A stretch of DNA of 64,000 nt from NCBI GenBank assembly GCA_963691705.1, contig OY829545.1, positions 42,147,475 to 42,211,474 on the forward strand. The letters run 5' to 3'. The notes beneath the pieces are model-generated. The model was not told where the DNA came from, did not search any database, and was given only the letters and a program-made list of their open reading frames with translations. Shown piece by piece: positions 47,222 through 56,713 of this stretch; positions within the stretch are counted from its first letter, which is position 1; each line of letters opens with the position of its first letter. Source of the stretch: Viola odorata (taxonomy: Eukaryota > Streptophyta > Magnoliopsida > Malpighiales > Violaceae). Both the position numbers and the translations under genes were made by a program.

Positions 47222-48268
47222 ATGGAAAGATTCGGTAATATCTTTGGTAATACTAGTCAGAATAATCAAGAAGAAATAAATGATGACTTAGAAGATTATA
47301 ACAGACAAGAGTTGCATATAGCAAAAATAGAACAACATCTAAAAAATTGGACTATCCCAAAAGAAAGCATAAAGAATATATACGAAATTGGATCTTTTAG
47401 ATTATTTCATGATTATGTGATTGAAACTACAGAAAGAACAATCCCAATAAATTCCAAACAAAAAACAGTTCAGAGAATGGAAAAAAGACAGATTGAAAAA
47501 TTCAGAAAGAAATATAGATTTATGCATATTGGATTAATTCAGATAGCAGCTAAACCACTTTACAGACTAGGTATGGATTCACCAATTCTCATGTGTTTAA
47601 GAGATGCAAGATTTAAAAGATTTGATGACTCTTTATTAGCAATATTTCAGACGAATTTAACTAGAGGACCAGTTTACCTAAACTGTTATCCAAATTTCAC
47701 GGTTTCATTAACAGATCCAAATATACTAAAAGCTTTAACACTCAATCTAAATGTTCTAGATAATATGCTTGAAGGATCAAAAGGAATTGCAATAATATAC
47801 AGAGTTTATTATAAAGTTATGTCAACAAATATAAATCCAAAAGCCTTAAGACATTCCCCTAAAGACGAATCGTTTTTGATTGAAGCCAATACCGAACATG
47901 CAATGATCCAGACGCCAAAATTATTAAAATGGGATCAGGTAACCTTTCCAGATGAATGGATTCTATCTGGAATTAATGAATCACAATCCATAGTACCCAG
48001 AACCCAACTTGCAAGAGTAGAAGAAGATGACAATGGAAATATTAGATTAATATTTGAACCACACAGAAGAAGTATAAATATAACTGATTTTCAACCCTCA
48101 GAAACTGCTAATATTATTAACTCTAGAGGAACAGCAAGTAGTCGTAAACTATGTAGAAGCCAATCAAACTCCGTTTTAACAGGAATAAATTTAGCAGGAG
48201 TTGATTTTGATCGAACAATACCTAGACCAATTTATACAGATCAAAATAGTTTTCAGACTTGTGAATAA
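47222..48268 (+). CDS. Viral movement protein (30K superfamily)
   Basis: Intact 348-codon frame. Residues about 115-250 show the caulimovirid movement-protein pattern: SPILMCLRDARFKRFDDSLL, TNLTRGPVYLNCYPNF, VSLTDPNI, IAIIYRVYYKVMSTN, then a W-x7-P-x2-W type segment (KWDQVTFPDEWIL). Proteins of this superfamily modify plasmodesmata so the virus passes between cells. The ATG at 47222 is the first in the frame and follows a 220-bp AT-rich leader. The C-terminal 90 residues are polar and unassigned. It stops 36 bp before the coat ORF, a compact arrangement usual for these viruses. Confidence 0.87.
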   Translation: MERFGNIFGNTSQNNQEEINDDLEDYNRQELHIAKIEQHLKNWTIPKESIKNIYEIGSFRLFHDYVIETTERTIPINSKQKTVQRMEKRQIEKFRKKYRFMHIGLIQIAAKPLYRLGMDSPILMCLRDARFKRFDDSLLAIFQTNLTRGPVYLNCYPNFTVSLTDPNILKALTLNLNVLDNMLEGSKGIAIIYRVYYKVMSTNINPKALRHSPKDESFLIEANTEHAMIQTPKLLKWDQVTFPDEWILSGINESQSIVPRTQLARVEEDDNGNIRLIFEPHRRSINITDFQPSETANIINSRGTASSRKLCRSQSNSVLTGINLAGVDFDRTIPRPIYTDQNSFQTCE

Positions 48269-48304
48269 GAACCCGTAAGGACACCGTCACCTACAAAAAG
48301 TGAC

Positions 48305-50560
48305 ATGAGATATACAAATCAGATTAATATGATCACAAAAAAATATGAAATCGACAAAGAAAGATTAAGAAAAGAATTTGATCATCCTTCTAATGATAAT
48401 ATAAGAACTAATTTCTTTAATTATTATACAAAAGAACAAAAAGACAGTATAAGAGAACAGTTCTATACATATTTAAATGAAGTAAAGATACATGTACCTT
48501 TCTTTACTTGGTTCAAAAGACATAAAGAACTATTAGATACTAACAATATAAATGTTATAAAAACCCTAGTTCAAACTTGGAAAACCGCCACAAACGATGA
48601 TGTCAAGGCAGTATATCCACCGTTCGAAGAAATCAAGATAAAACACCGTAGTTATGATATTTCAGCATCACCCTTAAAAGATGTGAAAGAAGAAAACAGA
48701 GATATTAAGTTGAAGGATATAAAAAATATACAATCCCAGAATAATTATACAAATATCTTACTAAATACTATGGCACAACAACTTAATACGATAGAAGAAA
48801 ATACTCCCCCTAAAGTTCATTATACAGGATATACATACGTAGGAGAAGGAAGTAAGACTCCAGTAGAAAAACCCTTAAAGATAAGTAATCCGTTAATCAA
48901 ACCCAATACCATGCCAGGATTTAAAGAAAACTTTAAGCCCTTAAGGGAAGATGTACTTTTACAAAAAATTAGTCAAGAATTAGATAAGATAAGCACGAAA
49001 GCAAAGAATCAAATTTCAGTCTTAACCAAAGAAAAGTTAGAAACAATATCAGATCAATTCAAGGAACTAGAAATAAATAGAATAAAAGGAACAAATTACC
49101 AAAGACCGAATATTAAACATTTTTATCCAAGACCCTCTTTTCCCGATATGCAATCAGAAAACAAAAGTACTAGACAACAGAATAAATATGATGGTTTGAG
49201 TATAGATGAATGGAATTTAGATGGACAAAGTAAACATGAAATCATGAGTATGTTACTAGCCATGCTAATGGCAGCTACAACGCATAGAACAAGAAGTAAC
49301 ACTGACAAACAAGTAGCATATATATTAATGGCCGAATTTTCTGGAATGCTTAAAGGATGGTGGGATAATTATCTCACTCCAGCAGAAAAATTAGCCATAA
49401 TGAACGCTACCAGAATGGAAGAAAATGAAGAAGTAGAAGATGCTACAAATGTTTTAATATTTTCTATTTTAAAACATTTTATCGGAAAACCTGAACAAAT
49501 TCAAGAAGAAACAACAGAAATACTAATGAATTTAACATGTCCTAAACTACAAGATTTTTCATGGTATAAAGACATGTTTTTATCTAAAGTATTCTTAAAA
49601 GACGACTGTAGTCTTCCTTTTTGGAAAGAAAAATTTATACCAGGACTTCCCAGGTTATTTGCAGAAAAGGTTAAAACTAAGATAAAAGAAGCCAATCAAG
49701 GAATAATACCCTACGAAGATTTGACATATGGAGAACTAATAGCCCATATAAATACGGTAGGATTATCCCTCTGTACAGACTTGAAATTAAAAGCTAAACT
49801 GAAAAGTGATAAGCTGTTAGGCAGAAAAGAATTGGGATCTTTCTGCTCTCAATATGGCTACGAAACCATTAGAGCCCCATCGAGAAGTTATAAAAAACAA
49901 AGTAAGCAATATAGGAAGCCGTATAAACCTAAATATACGGATAAACACAAAGAAAAGCCTTTTAAACCATACAAAAAGCCATACCACAAGAAAAAATATA
50001 ATAGTTATAAAGGAAGGAGAAGAGCAAATACTGGTCAACCCACTTACTATAAATGCAGGCAGGTAGGTCATTACCAAAAAGAATGTAAAATGAAAGGAAA
50101 AATACAAGCTTTAGAATGTGAAGAAGAGTTTAAAGAAGAACTCATACAACTATTAAATGACACTGAAATCGATGAAGAAATTATAAGTAGCAATAATGAA
50201 GTAATATACGAAATACAAGAAAATACTTCTGAAGAAGAGATAAACTCAGAAGAAGAAGAAGAAGAAGATAACATATGTGCTTGCTCTTATAAGCAAATCA
50301 ATGTTATTACTAAAGAAACATACCTATTGATGGAATTAATTGGTAAGGTCAATGATGCAGACACACAAAGAGAATATTTAGAAAAACTTCAGGATGTAAT
50401 TAATAGTGATAAAAAGGCAAAAGCTATACGACCTTATACTATGAAAGATGTGATAAGCAGATTTTCAAAGCAAGAATCGGCAGTAACAATTCAAGATTTA
50501 AAAGAAGAAATTAGAAAAATCAAAGCTGAAATAAGAGCATTGCAAACAGAAAATATCTAA
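48305..50560 (+). CDS. Viral coat protein with zinc-knuckle-like motif
   Basis: Intact 751-codon frame. The N-terminal third is polar; the middle (about residues 270-510) has GLSIDEWNLDGQSKHEI, GMLKGWWDNYLTPAEKL, DATNVLIFSILKHFIG and LPRLFAEKVK, the capsid pattern of caulimovirids. Then come a Lys/Tyr-rich basic run (about 525-580), a knuckle reading TYYKCRQVGHYQKEC, and acidic tail segments (EEEEEED). The canonical C-x2-C-x4-H-x4-C knuckle should have Cys where the first Tyr is. The second viral copy also has Tyr there. The protein would form the capsid and bind pregenomic RNA. Final residues (about 720-750) form a coiled-coil-like helix. Confidence 0.82.
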   Translation: MRYTNQINMITKKYEIDKERLRKEFDHPSNDNIRTNFFNYYTKEQKDSIREQFYTYLNEVKIHVPFFTWFKRHKELLDTNNINVIKTLVQTWKTATNDDVKAVYPPFEEIKIKHRSYDISASPLKDVKEENRDIKLKDIKNIQSQNNYTNILLNTMAQQLNTIEENTPPKVHYTGYTYVGEGSKTPVEKPLKISNPLIKPNTMPGFKENFKPLREDVLLQKISQELDKISTKAKNQISVLTKEKLETISDQFKELEINRIKGTNYQRPNIKHFYPRPSFPDMQSENKSTRQQNKYDGLSIDEWNLDGQSKHEIMSMLLAMLMAATTHRTRSNTDKQVAYILMAEFSGMLKGWWDNYLTPAEKLAIMNATRMEENEEVEDATNVLIFSILKHFIGKPEQIQEETTEILMNLTCPKLQDFSWYKDMFLSKVFLKDDCSLPFWKEKFIPGLPRLFAEKVKTKIKEANQGIIPYEDLTYGELIAHINTVGLSLCTDLKLKAKLKSDKLLGRKELGSFCSQYGYETIRAPSRSYKKQSKQYRKPYKPKYTDKHKEKPFKPYKKPYHKKKYNSYKGRRRANTGQPTYYKCRQVGHYQKECKMKGKIQALECEEEFKEELIQLLNDTEIDEEIISSNNEVIYEIQENTSEEEINSEEEEEEDNICACSYKQINVITKETYLLMELIGKVNDADTQREYLEKLQDVINSDKKAKAIRPYTMKDVISRFSKQESAVTIQDLKEEIRKIKAEIRALQTENI

Positions 50561-50572
50561 CTAAATATAAGA

Positions 50573-51168
50573 ATGAATATGATAGAGAATAACGACACCG
50601 ATGAAAATGTAGAAGAAAGTCGAGAGAAAGAAGTTGATTTAAATCAAGAAATTAAAAATGAGGCTTTAGGAATAGTTGATGAAGAACACTACTTAAACGT
50701 AATATCTAGAGTAGAATTTCAAAAATGGCTTGTTAATATAGAGTTAAAATTAGATAATAATTTTCATATTAAAATAGTAGCCCTAGTAGACTCTGGTGCT
50801 GACCAGAACTGTATACAAGAAGGGTTAATACCAACCTAGTACTATGAAAAAACCAAAGAACGTTTATACGCAGCAAATTGGGAAAAATTAGACATCAAGT
50901 ATAAACTGTCAAAAGCATACATCTGCAAAGAAGGATTCTGTTTTAAACAATCCTTCATATTAGCTAAAGACCTAGGACAGAAGGTAATATTAGGAACACT
51001 CTTTTTAACACAGATTTGCCCATTCAGAGTAGAATATGATGGAATCTGGACTAAAACCAAAGGAACAGAAATCTATTTTAAGTTTATAGAAAAACCTAGA
51101 CGAAAATATCTAAATGTAATAAAAGATTACTCTATAACACAGAATATCATGCTTATACAAAAAAGAAG
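50573..51168 (+). pseudogene. Viral aspartic protease region, interrupted
   Basis: The frame opens at 50573, 12 bp after the coat ORF, and has the active-site motif ALVDSGADQNCI near 50780-50812. A TAG at 50837-50839 interrupts it; the same frame then stays open until a stop at about 51191. The next segment (51171-51395) lies in another frame, so a frameshift lies in about 51130-51190. The protease would release the coat and polymerase from precursors. Confidence 0.8.
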
Positions 51169-51170
51169 AC

Positions 51171-52744
51171 ATGCATTTTCTTACCAGAGAAATAAACTAT
51201 AAAAGGATAGAAGAAGAAATTCAAACACCCTCTAATCAGAAAAGGGTTAAAGAATTTCAAGAAAGATTCGAAAAGGAAGCTTGTGCAGAAGTTCCAAATG
51301 CATTTTGGAATAGAAAGAAATATGTGATAGATTTACCATATGAAAAGAATTTTAATGAGAAAATATACCCACTAGAGCTAGACCCATTCAGATGAATAAA
51401 GAATTAATGGACTATTGTAAAGAAGAAATACAATCCTTATTAAACAAGAAATTAATAAGACCCAGTAAATCTCCATGGTCGTGTGCAGCCTTTTATGTAC
51501 AGAATCATGCTGAGCTTGAAAGAGGAGCGCCTAGACTTGTGATAAATTACAAACCTTTAAACAAAGCCCTTAGATGGATTAGGTATCCTATACCTAATAA
51601 AAGAGATCTAATAAAAAGATTACATGGAGCAACAATATTCTCCAAGTTTGACATGAAATCTGGATTTTGGCAAATCCAAATTAAAGAAGAAGATAGATAT
51701 AAGACAACATTTACGGTCCCATTAGGACATTACGAATGGAATGTAATGCCTTTTGGCTTAAAAAATGCGCCCTCAGAGTTTCAAAAAATGATGAATGACA
51801 TTTTAAACCCATACACCAAATTTACTATAGAATACATTGATGATGTGTTAGTTTTCTCAAAGTCAGTAATTGAGCACTTCCATCATCTTAACAAAATTTT
51901 AAAAATATTAAGGGAAAATGTACTTGTAGTATCAGCATCAAAGCTGAAACTATGTCAGACTAATATACAGTTTTTAGGATTCAACATTCATCAAGGTATG
52001 TTTAGTCCTATAAGTAGATCGATAGAATTTGCTAGTAAATTCTTAGACGAAATAAAAGACAAAACTCAACTGCAAAGATTTCTTGGATGTTTAAATTATG
52101 TTTCAGACTTTATAAAAGACCTTAGATCAACTTGTTCAATTTTATATGCAAGATTAAAGAAGACTCCGACTGAGTGGACAGAAGAACACACTGCAGTAGT
52201 AAGACTTATCAAAGAAAAGGTTAAAAACCTTCCATGCTTAGGTATTCCAAATCCTTTAGCAAAATTAATAGTAGAGACAAACGCATCAGACATAGGATAC
52301 GGAGGAATACTAAAACAAGAAATTGAAGGCAAAGAACAGTTAATTAGATACTATTCAGGATTGTGGATAGAATCTCAAAAGAATTATTCAACTATAAAGA
52401 AGGAAATTTTAGCCATTGTTTTATGCATCAACAAATTTCAAGATGATGTTTTTAACAAAAACTTTCTTTTACGAATTGATTGTCAAAGTGCGAAATTTGT
52501 TTTAGAAAAGGATGTTAAAAATCTTGTTGCAAAACAGATTTTTGCCAGATGGCAAGCTTTACTTTCAAATTTTGATTTTGAAATACAATACATCTCAGGA
52601 AAAGACAACTCTTTACCAGACTTTCTATCCAGAGAATTTCTACAGGGTAAGAAAAATGACGACCAAGGTGGATTCAAAGAAGAAGACAAAAGCCTCCTAC
52701 GCAATGACAATATCAGGCATACCAGACTCACCAAACAGATTTGA
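51171..52744 (+). pseudogene. Viral reverse transcriptase and RNase H
   Basis: Segment 51171-51395 carries the linker; the frame shifts back at about 51392 and then runs open to 52744. RT motifs are IRPSKSPWSCAAFYVQN, RLVINYKPLNKAL, FSKFDMKSGFWQIQI, MPFGLKNAPSEFQ and YIDD at 51833-51844. RNase H follows with VETNASDIGYGGIL, KKEILAIVLCI, RIDCQSAKFVL and LPDFLSRE. The first RNase H acid, normally Asp in ETDAS, is Asn here (codon 52280-52282), which should impair RNA cleavage. The RT core itself is intact from 51392. No integrase domain is present, as in all Caulimoviridae. Confidence 0.9.
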
Positions 52745-53930
52745 CAATTTAAGACCACAAACACCAAGATCACAGACACTAGCCTCAAAGACATTAGACC
52801 CAAACCTATTTCTACAAGGAATTACAGGCCCAAGAACTCCTTCTAGACTCATACCAGCCCTACAAGTCCAACCACCTAAATCACCAGCTTCAATAACCCA
52901 AAGATCAACCATATTAGGCAATATACCAAGACCACAAAACCAGACATACCAGACAAAAGCCCAAGACAAATCAGGCCCAATACTCAAGCCTTTTGCCAAG
53001 AATATCGGATACATTGAACCAGAATATGGATCAGATTTAAGATCCATCACCTCAAACATGTTTCCAAAAGACTTTCACTACATCCCAACAGACTTACAAA
53101 AAACCAGAAACTTCTATGAATTCATACTAGTGGACACAGACTCAGTTGAGATTTCTCACGAGACTACCGAAGCAAGACCAGATAGATACTCATACTCGAA
53201 GTGCAGAATTCTTAGAGTCTTGACACCAACAGATTGGAAGATGAACCCATACACACGAAGAATGTTTTCACAACCTTTCATCCCTAAAGGTTTTGATTAC
53301 TATGACTACCAGATGACATGGCATCATGCATTTCTATACTCGACAGGAGGACACTCGTGGTTCTTCCATTTTAACAGAAATATTTCAGCCAACTTTCCCA
53401 TATGGTTCCACAGATGGTGGCATCATCTTGGTGCACACGAAATATGCTTTCCAAACCCAATTCTAGAAGGATATGGAGCCTTTGTTCAGAAGTATCCAGA
53501 TTTATACCTACCCAAGACGATGAGTTTCACCCTCATGTTTCATATTCCGTGGATTATATATTGGGAATATGAAATAGCAGACAAAACAGAGCATGAACAA
53601 CATCCAATACTTATCAGACGATTCAAAGTAAAATGGTGGAAAAGATTTCCACAAGAACAGGCCTCGAGGTTTGCAGTCCTAAAGACATTGTCAGAATCCA
53701 CCATTGATAATCCTCCACCCAAAGGACAATCAAGGTTCCAATCAGACCCAGCACAAGCAGAGTCATCGGCAAAAGCAACTCGACAAAAGATGAAATAAGA
53801 ACTCTTAGAAAAACTATCCCATTTCTCAGACGATGAAGACGGAGGAGAGTCATATACACAAGCTAACTCAGACCCAGACTATGATAACGACATGATGGCA
53901 GAGCTCTATCCAGAGCTTGGAAGAAGATAA
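52656..53930 (+). pseudogene. Tryptophan-rich viral protein of unknown role, with one stop before the tail
   Basis: The frame is open upstream to 52512, but the ATG at 52656 (MTTKVDSKKK) gives a start that overlaps the RNase H end by about 90 bases. It has a Pro/Ser/Thr-rich N-terminus, then an aromatic core (about residues 140-340) with YYDYQMTWHHAFLY, HSWFFHFNRNISANFP and WFHRWWHHLG. I recall similar uncharacterised proteins accompanying caulimovirid sequences in several plant genomes; no activity is known to me. A TAA at 53796-53798 is followed in the same frame by 43 more codons, strongly acidic, ending at 53930, which suggests a recent nonsense change. It occupies the place of the inclusion/transactivator gene in caulimoviruses, but I see no proof of homology. 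Confidence 0.68.
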
Positions 53931-54391
53931 AAAAAAAAAAAAGAGGGGGGGGAAATACTGCAAACATGACTCCTTCTGCAAAAGACGAACTAAGACAAGG
54001 ACGAAAAAGAAAAAGAGACTTTTACCTTTCATTCAATACACAAAGCAGATTCACAGAGAGAAGAATATTGATTATCAGACGAAGACAAGGAGAATCAATT
54101 ATCCAAAGGATAAGGAACACGTGGCAAGCCAGACGACAACAAAGATTTAGACTACATAGACGTTTGAGGATTCCAGCTATTCAGACAAAGCAGACGTGGC
54201 AGACTTCAATAATCAAAAGAAGACAAAGAACTTTGCCAATACCAGCTGGCAAGGCACCAAGACGATCGTGGCAGACACCTTTTAGAAAGAAAAGAAAGAT
54301 TGTAAAAGAGATAAGATCCTTATCTCTTAATTTAGAGAAATGTAATCTATTTTGAATTCCGGTTTTAAGATTTTTCTAAACCTGTACTCCC
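53931..54391 (+). promoter_or_regulatory. Upstream part of the viral pregenomic promoter
   Basis: A purine-rich region before the TATA box holds three copies of a GTGGCA word: ACACGTGGCAAGCC (about 54118), AGACGTGGCAGAC (about 54192) and GATCGTGGCAGAC (about 54263). ACGT-core elements are typical activators of caulimovirid promoters (as-1/G-box type). An open frame of 129 codons, rich in Arg and Lys, spans 53966-54355; its composition follows the purine-rich DNA and I doubt it is a gene. Confidence 0.6.
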
Positions 54392-54400
54392 TATATAAGG
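54392..54400 (+). promoter_or_regulatory. TATA box of the viral pregenomic RNA
   Basis: TATATAAGG in the context CTATATAAGGGGAAG closely resembles the 35S-type TATA context. Start of transcription is expected about 30 bp later, near 54425-54435. The leader to the next ATG at 54586 is short (about 150 nt) for this family. Confidence 0.75.
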
Positions 54401-54585
54401 GGAAGAAATCCTCAGTTATGAGGCAGAATCAGAAAAAATTATCACAAAACTTTGAGAAAAGCTTTCAAACATCTTGAGCAACATCACTGTAAGTTTAAAT
54501 ACGCTTTCAGAATTTTTTACAACGCTTTTATACTTCAAAGCTTTCTTAAATGTTTTAAATTTCTGTTTTCTCATATACATGCATT

Positions 54586-55353
54586 ATGTCTATTTGGTAT
54601 AAATTAGCTACGTGTTTAGCTGTACTAAGAACTGATAGACTTTCAGATTTAGAACACCTTAGACAAGAATTAGTATCACACTTGACTTTTATGCATCAAG
54701 CTTATATTGAAGACCTTAACCCTGATAATAATGATGAAAATGATAACGTCGTTCCATTATCATCAGACAGAACTCCATTATGGAATGAAGATTTAATTAA
54801 AATAGAACTTTTAAGAAACATGGTTATAGCAACAAACAAAACTATAGATAAAGTTTATAAAACAATAAATAGAGATCAAAGAACAGTTAATACACCTTCC
54901 CCTAATCAGACATCAGTTTATAGAACTAATTATCATCAATACATCTTCAGACCAAGAGCACGAGGAGCTGCAATTAGACCTTCCTTTAATCAACCTCCTA
55001 GCTTTAGACCCATTATCTCTAGACCTTCATCTTCTCAATCTTCGAGACCTTATCCAAGACGACCTAATACAAATTATACTTCTCCAAACTCATCATCTTC
55101 TTCATACCTAAAACCAAATTCCAACATACCTGGACAGAGCTATACTGCTCATCAACTTCTTAGCCTAGAAGGAATGAATCCTGATCTATACATACCTCAA
55201 AATAACGGAACTTATCTCCGAAGACGATCCGGTTCAGATTTGGTAGCGGAGCCAAGTAGCTCTCTTTCTGGAGGGGGTAAGGGTAAGGATGTCAATGATA
55301 CGCTGCAACGGAATGGAAAGTCAGTCCTATATTTTGACAAAATGAAAAATTAA
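54586..55353 (+). CDS. Viral ORF of unknown function, fused to host DNA at its end
   Basis: The first ORF after the viral promoter. The N-terminal 100 residues are helical-looking (WYKLATCLAVLRTDRLSDLE, IELLRNMVIATNKTIDKVYK); residues 110-200 are rich in Pro, Ser, Arg and Asn. Residues up to about 234 (SLSGGGKGK, ending at 55287) are viral; the last 21 codons read through into duplication copy B and are not viral. In a circular genome the frame would instead continue in sequence seen at 46998-47037 and stop there. No known domain is recognised. Confidence 0.68.
   Translation: MSIWYKLATCLAVLRTDRLSDLEHLRQELVSHLTFMHQAYIEDLNPDNNDENDNVVPLSSDRTPLWNEDLIKIELLRNMVIATNKTIDKVYKTINRDQRTVNTPSPNQTSVYRTNYHQYIFRPRARGAAIRPSFNQPPSFRPIISRPSSSQSSRPYPRRPNTNYTSPNSSSSSYLKPNSNIPGQSYTAHQLLSLEGMNPDLYIPQNNGTYLRRRSGSDLVAEPSSSLSGGGKGKDVNDTLQRNGKSVLYFDKMKN
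55173..55287 (+). repeat. Right terminal redundancy of the viral insert
   Basis: Repeats the left viral end (46894-46997). The viral sequence stops after GGTAAGG at 55287 and Harbinger DNA (GATGTCAATG) begins. Confidence 0.88.
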
Positions 55354-56713
55354 AGAAATACAACGAGAAGTGAGAAAAATTGTACGGAAGATGAACATGG
55401 GTTGGCGTATAATACTCTATTCGAGTACAAATATAATTATCGTAAAAAATAATATAACCAACCAAGTAGAACCAGAGGAAAATTCAGGGCACAAAGCGAG
55501 CAGGTGTACGAGCAAATATCAATACGAACACACTGTGAATAGTAACATATGAGGGCAATTTTGGGATTTTAAAATAACTAACAGCAAATGACGTCAAAAT
55601 AGCAAAACGAATCCAGATAACTGACTGTAATGATGAGGCGAGAAGAACCCAGGTGGGGGAGAGGTCAGAGGTGGCCGAAGTGGGCTACACGCGCCGGCGC
55701 GTGGAGGAGGCCGGCGAAGACATTGGCTGCGCGTCGCCGGTCGGAATGTCGTGCTTCCACTTGCTCCCAACTCTACTCGTCCTTGCGCTCCTTCCTGTGC
55801 CGGCGGTGAGAATAGCAGGCGCTTGGAAGTGGTCAAATAGAGAAAACAGAAAAAATTGGATTTGGTTAAGGGTTTAGGAAGAAAGTGGATACGAATTGGA
55901 AGAAAGTGGATGAGTTGTTTATTAGTTGTAAATAATAATTGAACTTGTAACAGTTGTTGTCAAAAGTTGATGCCATCCAGTTGAAATGCAAAGAATAGAT
56001 ATTATATTATAAATGCAAAGATGAGTTGTTTACTAGTTGTAAATAATTGTACTCGTTCCTGACCGTTCTGAAAAGGATTCACATTCAGTCTTTGTTGCGA
56101 GACTGAGCAATGCAATAATTATTTTGTCACCATTATGTATGCAATAATTCAATTGCTCTGTTCTTTCATGACAGTAGTGAGCAATGCAGTAATTATTTTG
56201 TCATCATTATGTATGCAATAATTCAATTGCTCTGCTCTTTCATAACTCAATTATTTGATATTAAGAGTGAGAATAAATTAAGGAGTGAGTGAGTCCTATG
56301 TGTATCTATTAATTTTATTTTTTTTAAACGAGAAATTATTAAATATATTTGTTACATATAAGTGTAACTTTAATATGAGCTCATTTAATTGATTTTTTAA
56401 AATTACAAGTGAATTCATATTTATTAATTTGCAAAATCAAAATGAGAAAAGTGACCGAAACGAGAAAGTATTAAATATATTCGTTACATATAAGTGTAAC
56501 TTTAATATGAGCTCATTTAATTGATATCTTGTTATTAAAAGTGAATTCATATTTATTAATTTGTAAAATCAAAATGAGAAAAGTGACCGAACATAAAACT
56601 ACTGTTCTACGTAATAATTTGTCAAGCTCCTTAACTTCATACTTATTTTTTTAATAAAAAACCTGAAGGGAAAAGGTTATGACTTAGTCAAATCATAATT
56701 AATTAAGCCATTA
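55288..56713. repeat. Direct duplication copy B flanking the pararetrovirus
   Basis: 1426 bp, matching 45451-46894. After its right edge (AAGCCATTA then GTGTTCC) the sequence continues into the Harbinger right end, while copy A meets the virus at the same point. So the original locus had one copy with MYB flank on the left and GTGTTCC on the right. Confidence 0.93.

Larger units (their letters stand above)
46894..55287 (+). mobile_element. Endogenous pararetrovirus, Caulimoviridae-like, slightly over unit length
   Basis: The block has a 30K movement protein, coat protein with knuckle-like motif, aspartic protease, RT and RNase H, a Trp-rich ORF, a TATA promoter, and a further ORF. There are no LTRs and no integrase, as expected for Caulimoviridae. 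The left end (46894-46997) repeats the right end (55173-55287), so the insert is a circular genome of about 8.28 kb opened inside the last ORF and copied slightly past its start. No tRNA-Met primer site (TGGTATCAGAGC) was seen. Genus is not assigned; separate movement, coat and polymerase ORFs differ from the single-polyprotein layout of petuviruses. Breaks exist in the protease-RT frame and the Trp-rich ORF, so this copy looks defective. Confidence 0.9.

Noticed and set aside
53966..54355. Arg/Lys-rich viral ORF of 129 codons
   Set aside because: It covers the promoter's purine-rich upstream region, has no visible domain, and the composition explains it. Left as doubtful and not listed as a gene.
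45451..56713. Interpretation of the 1.44-kb duplication as LTRs of a virus-like retroelement
   Set aside because: The copies lack TG/CA ends, a primer site or a PPT; outer flanks continue into one Harbinger element, and the virus has its own promoter and no integrase.
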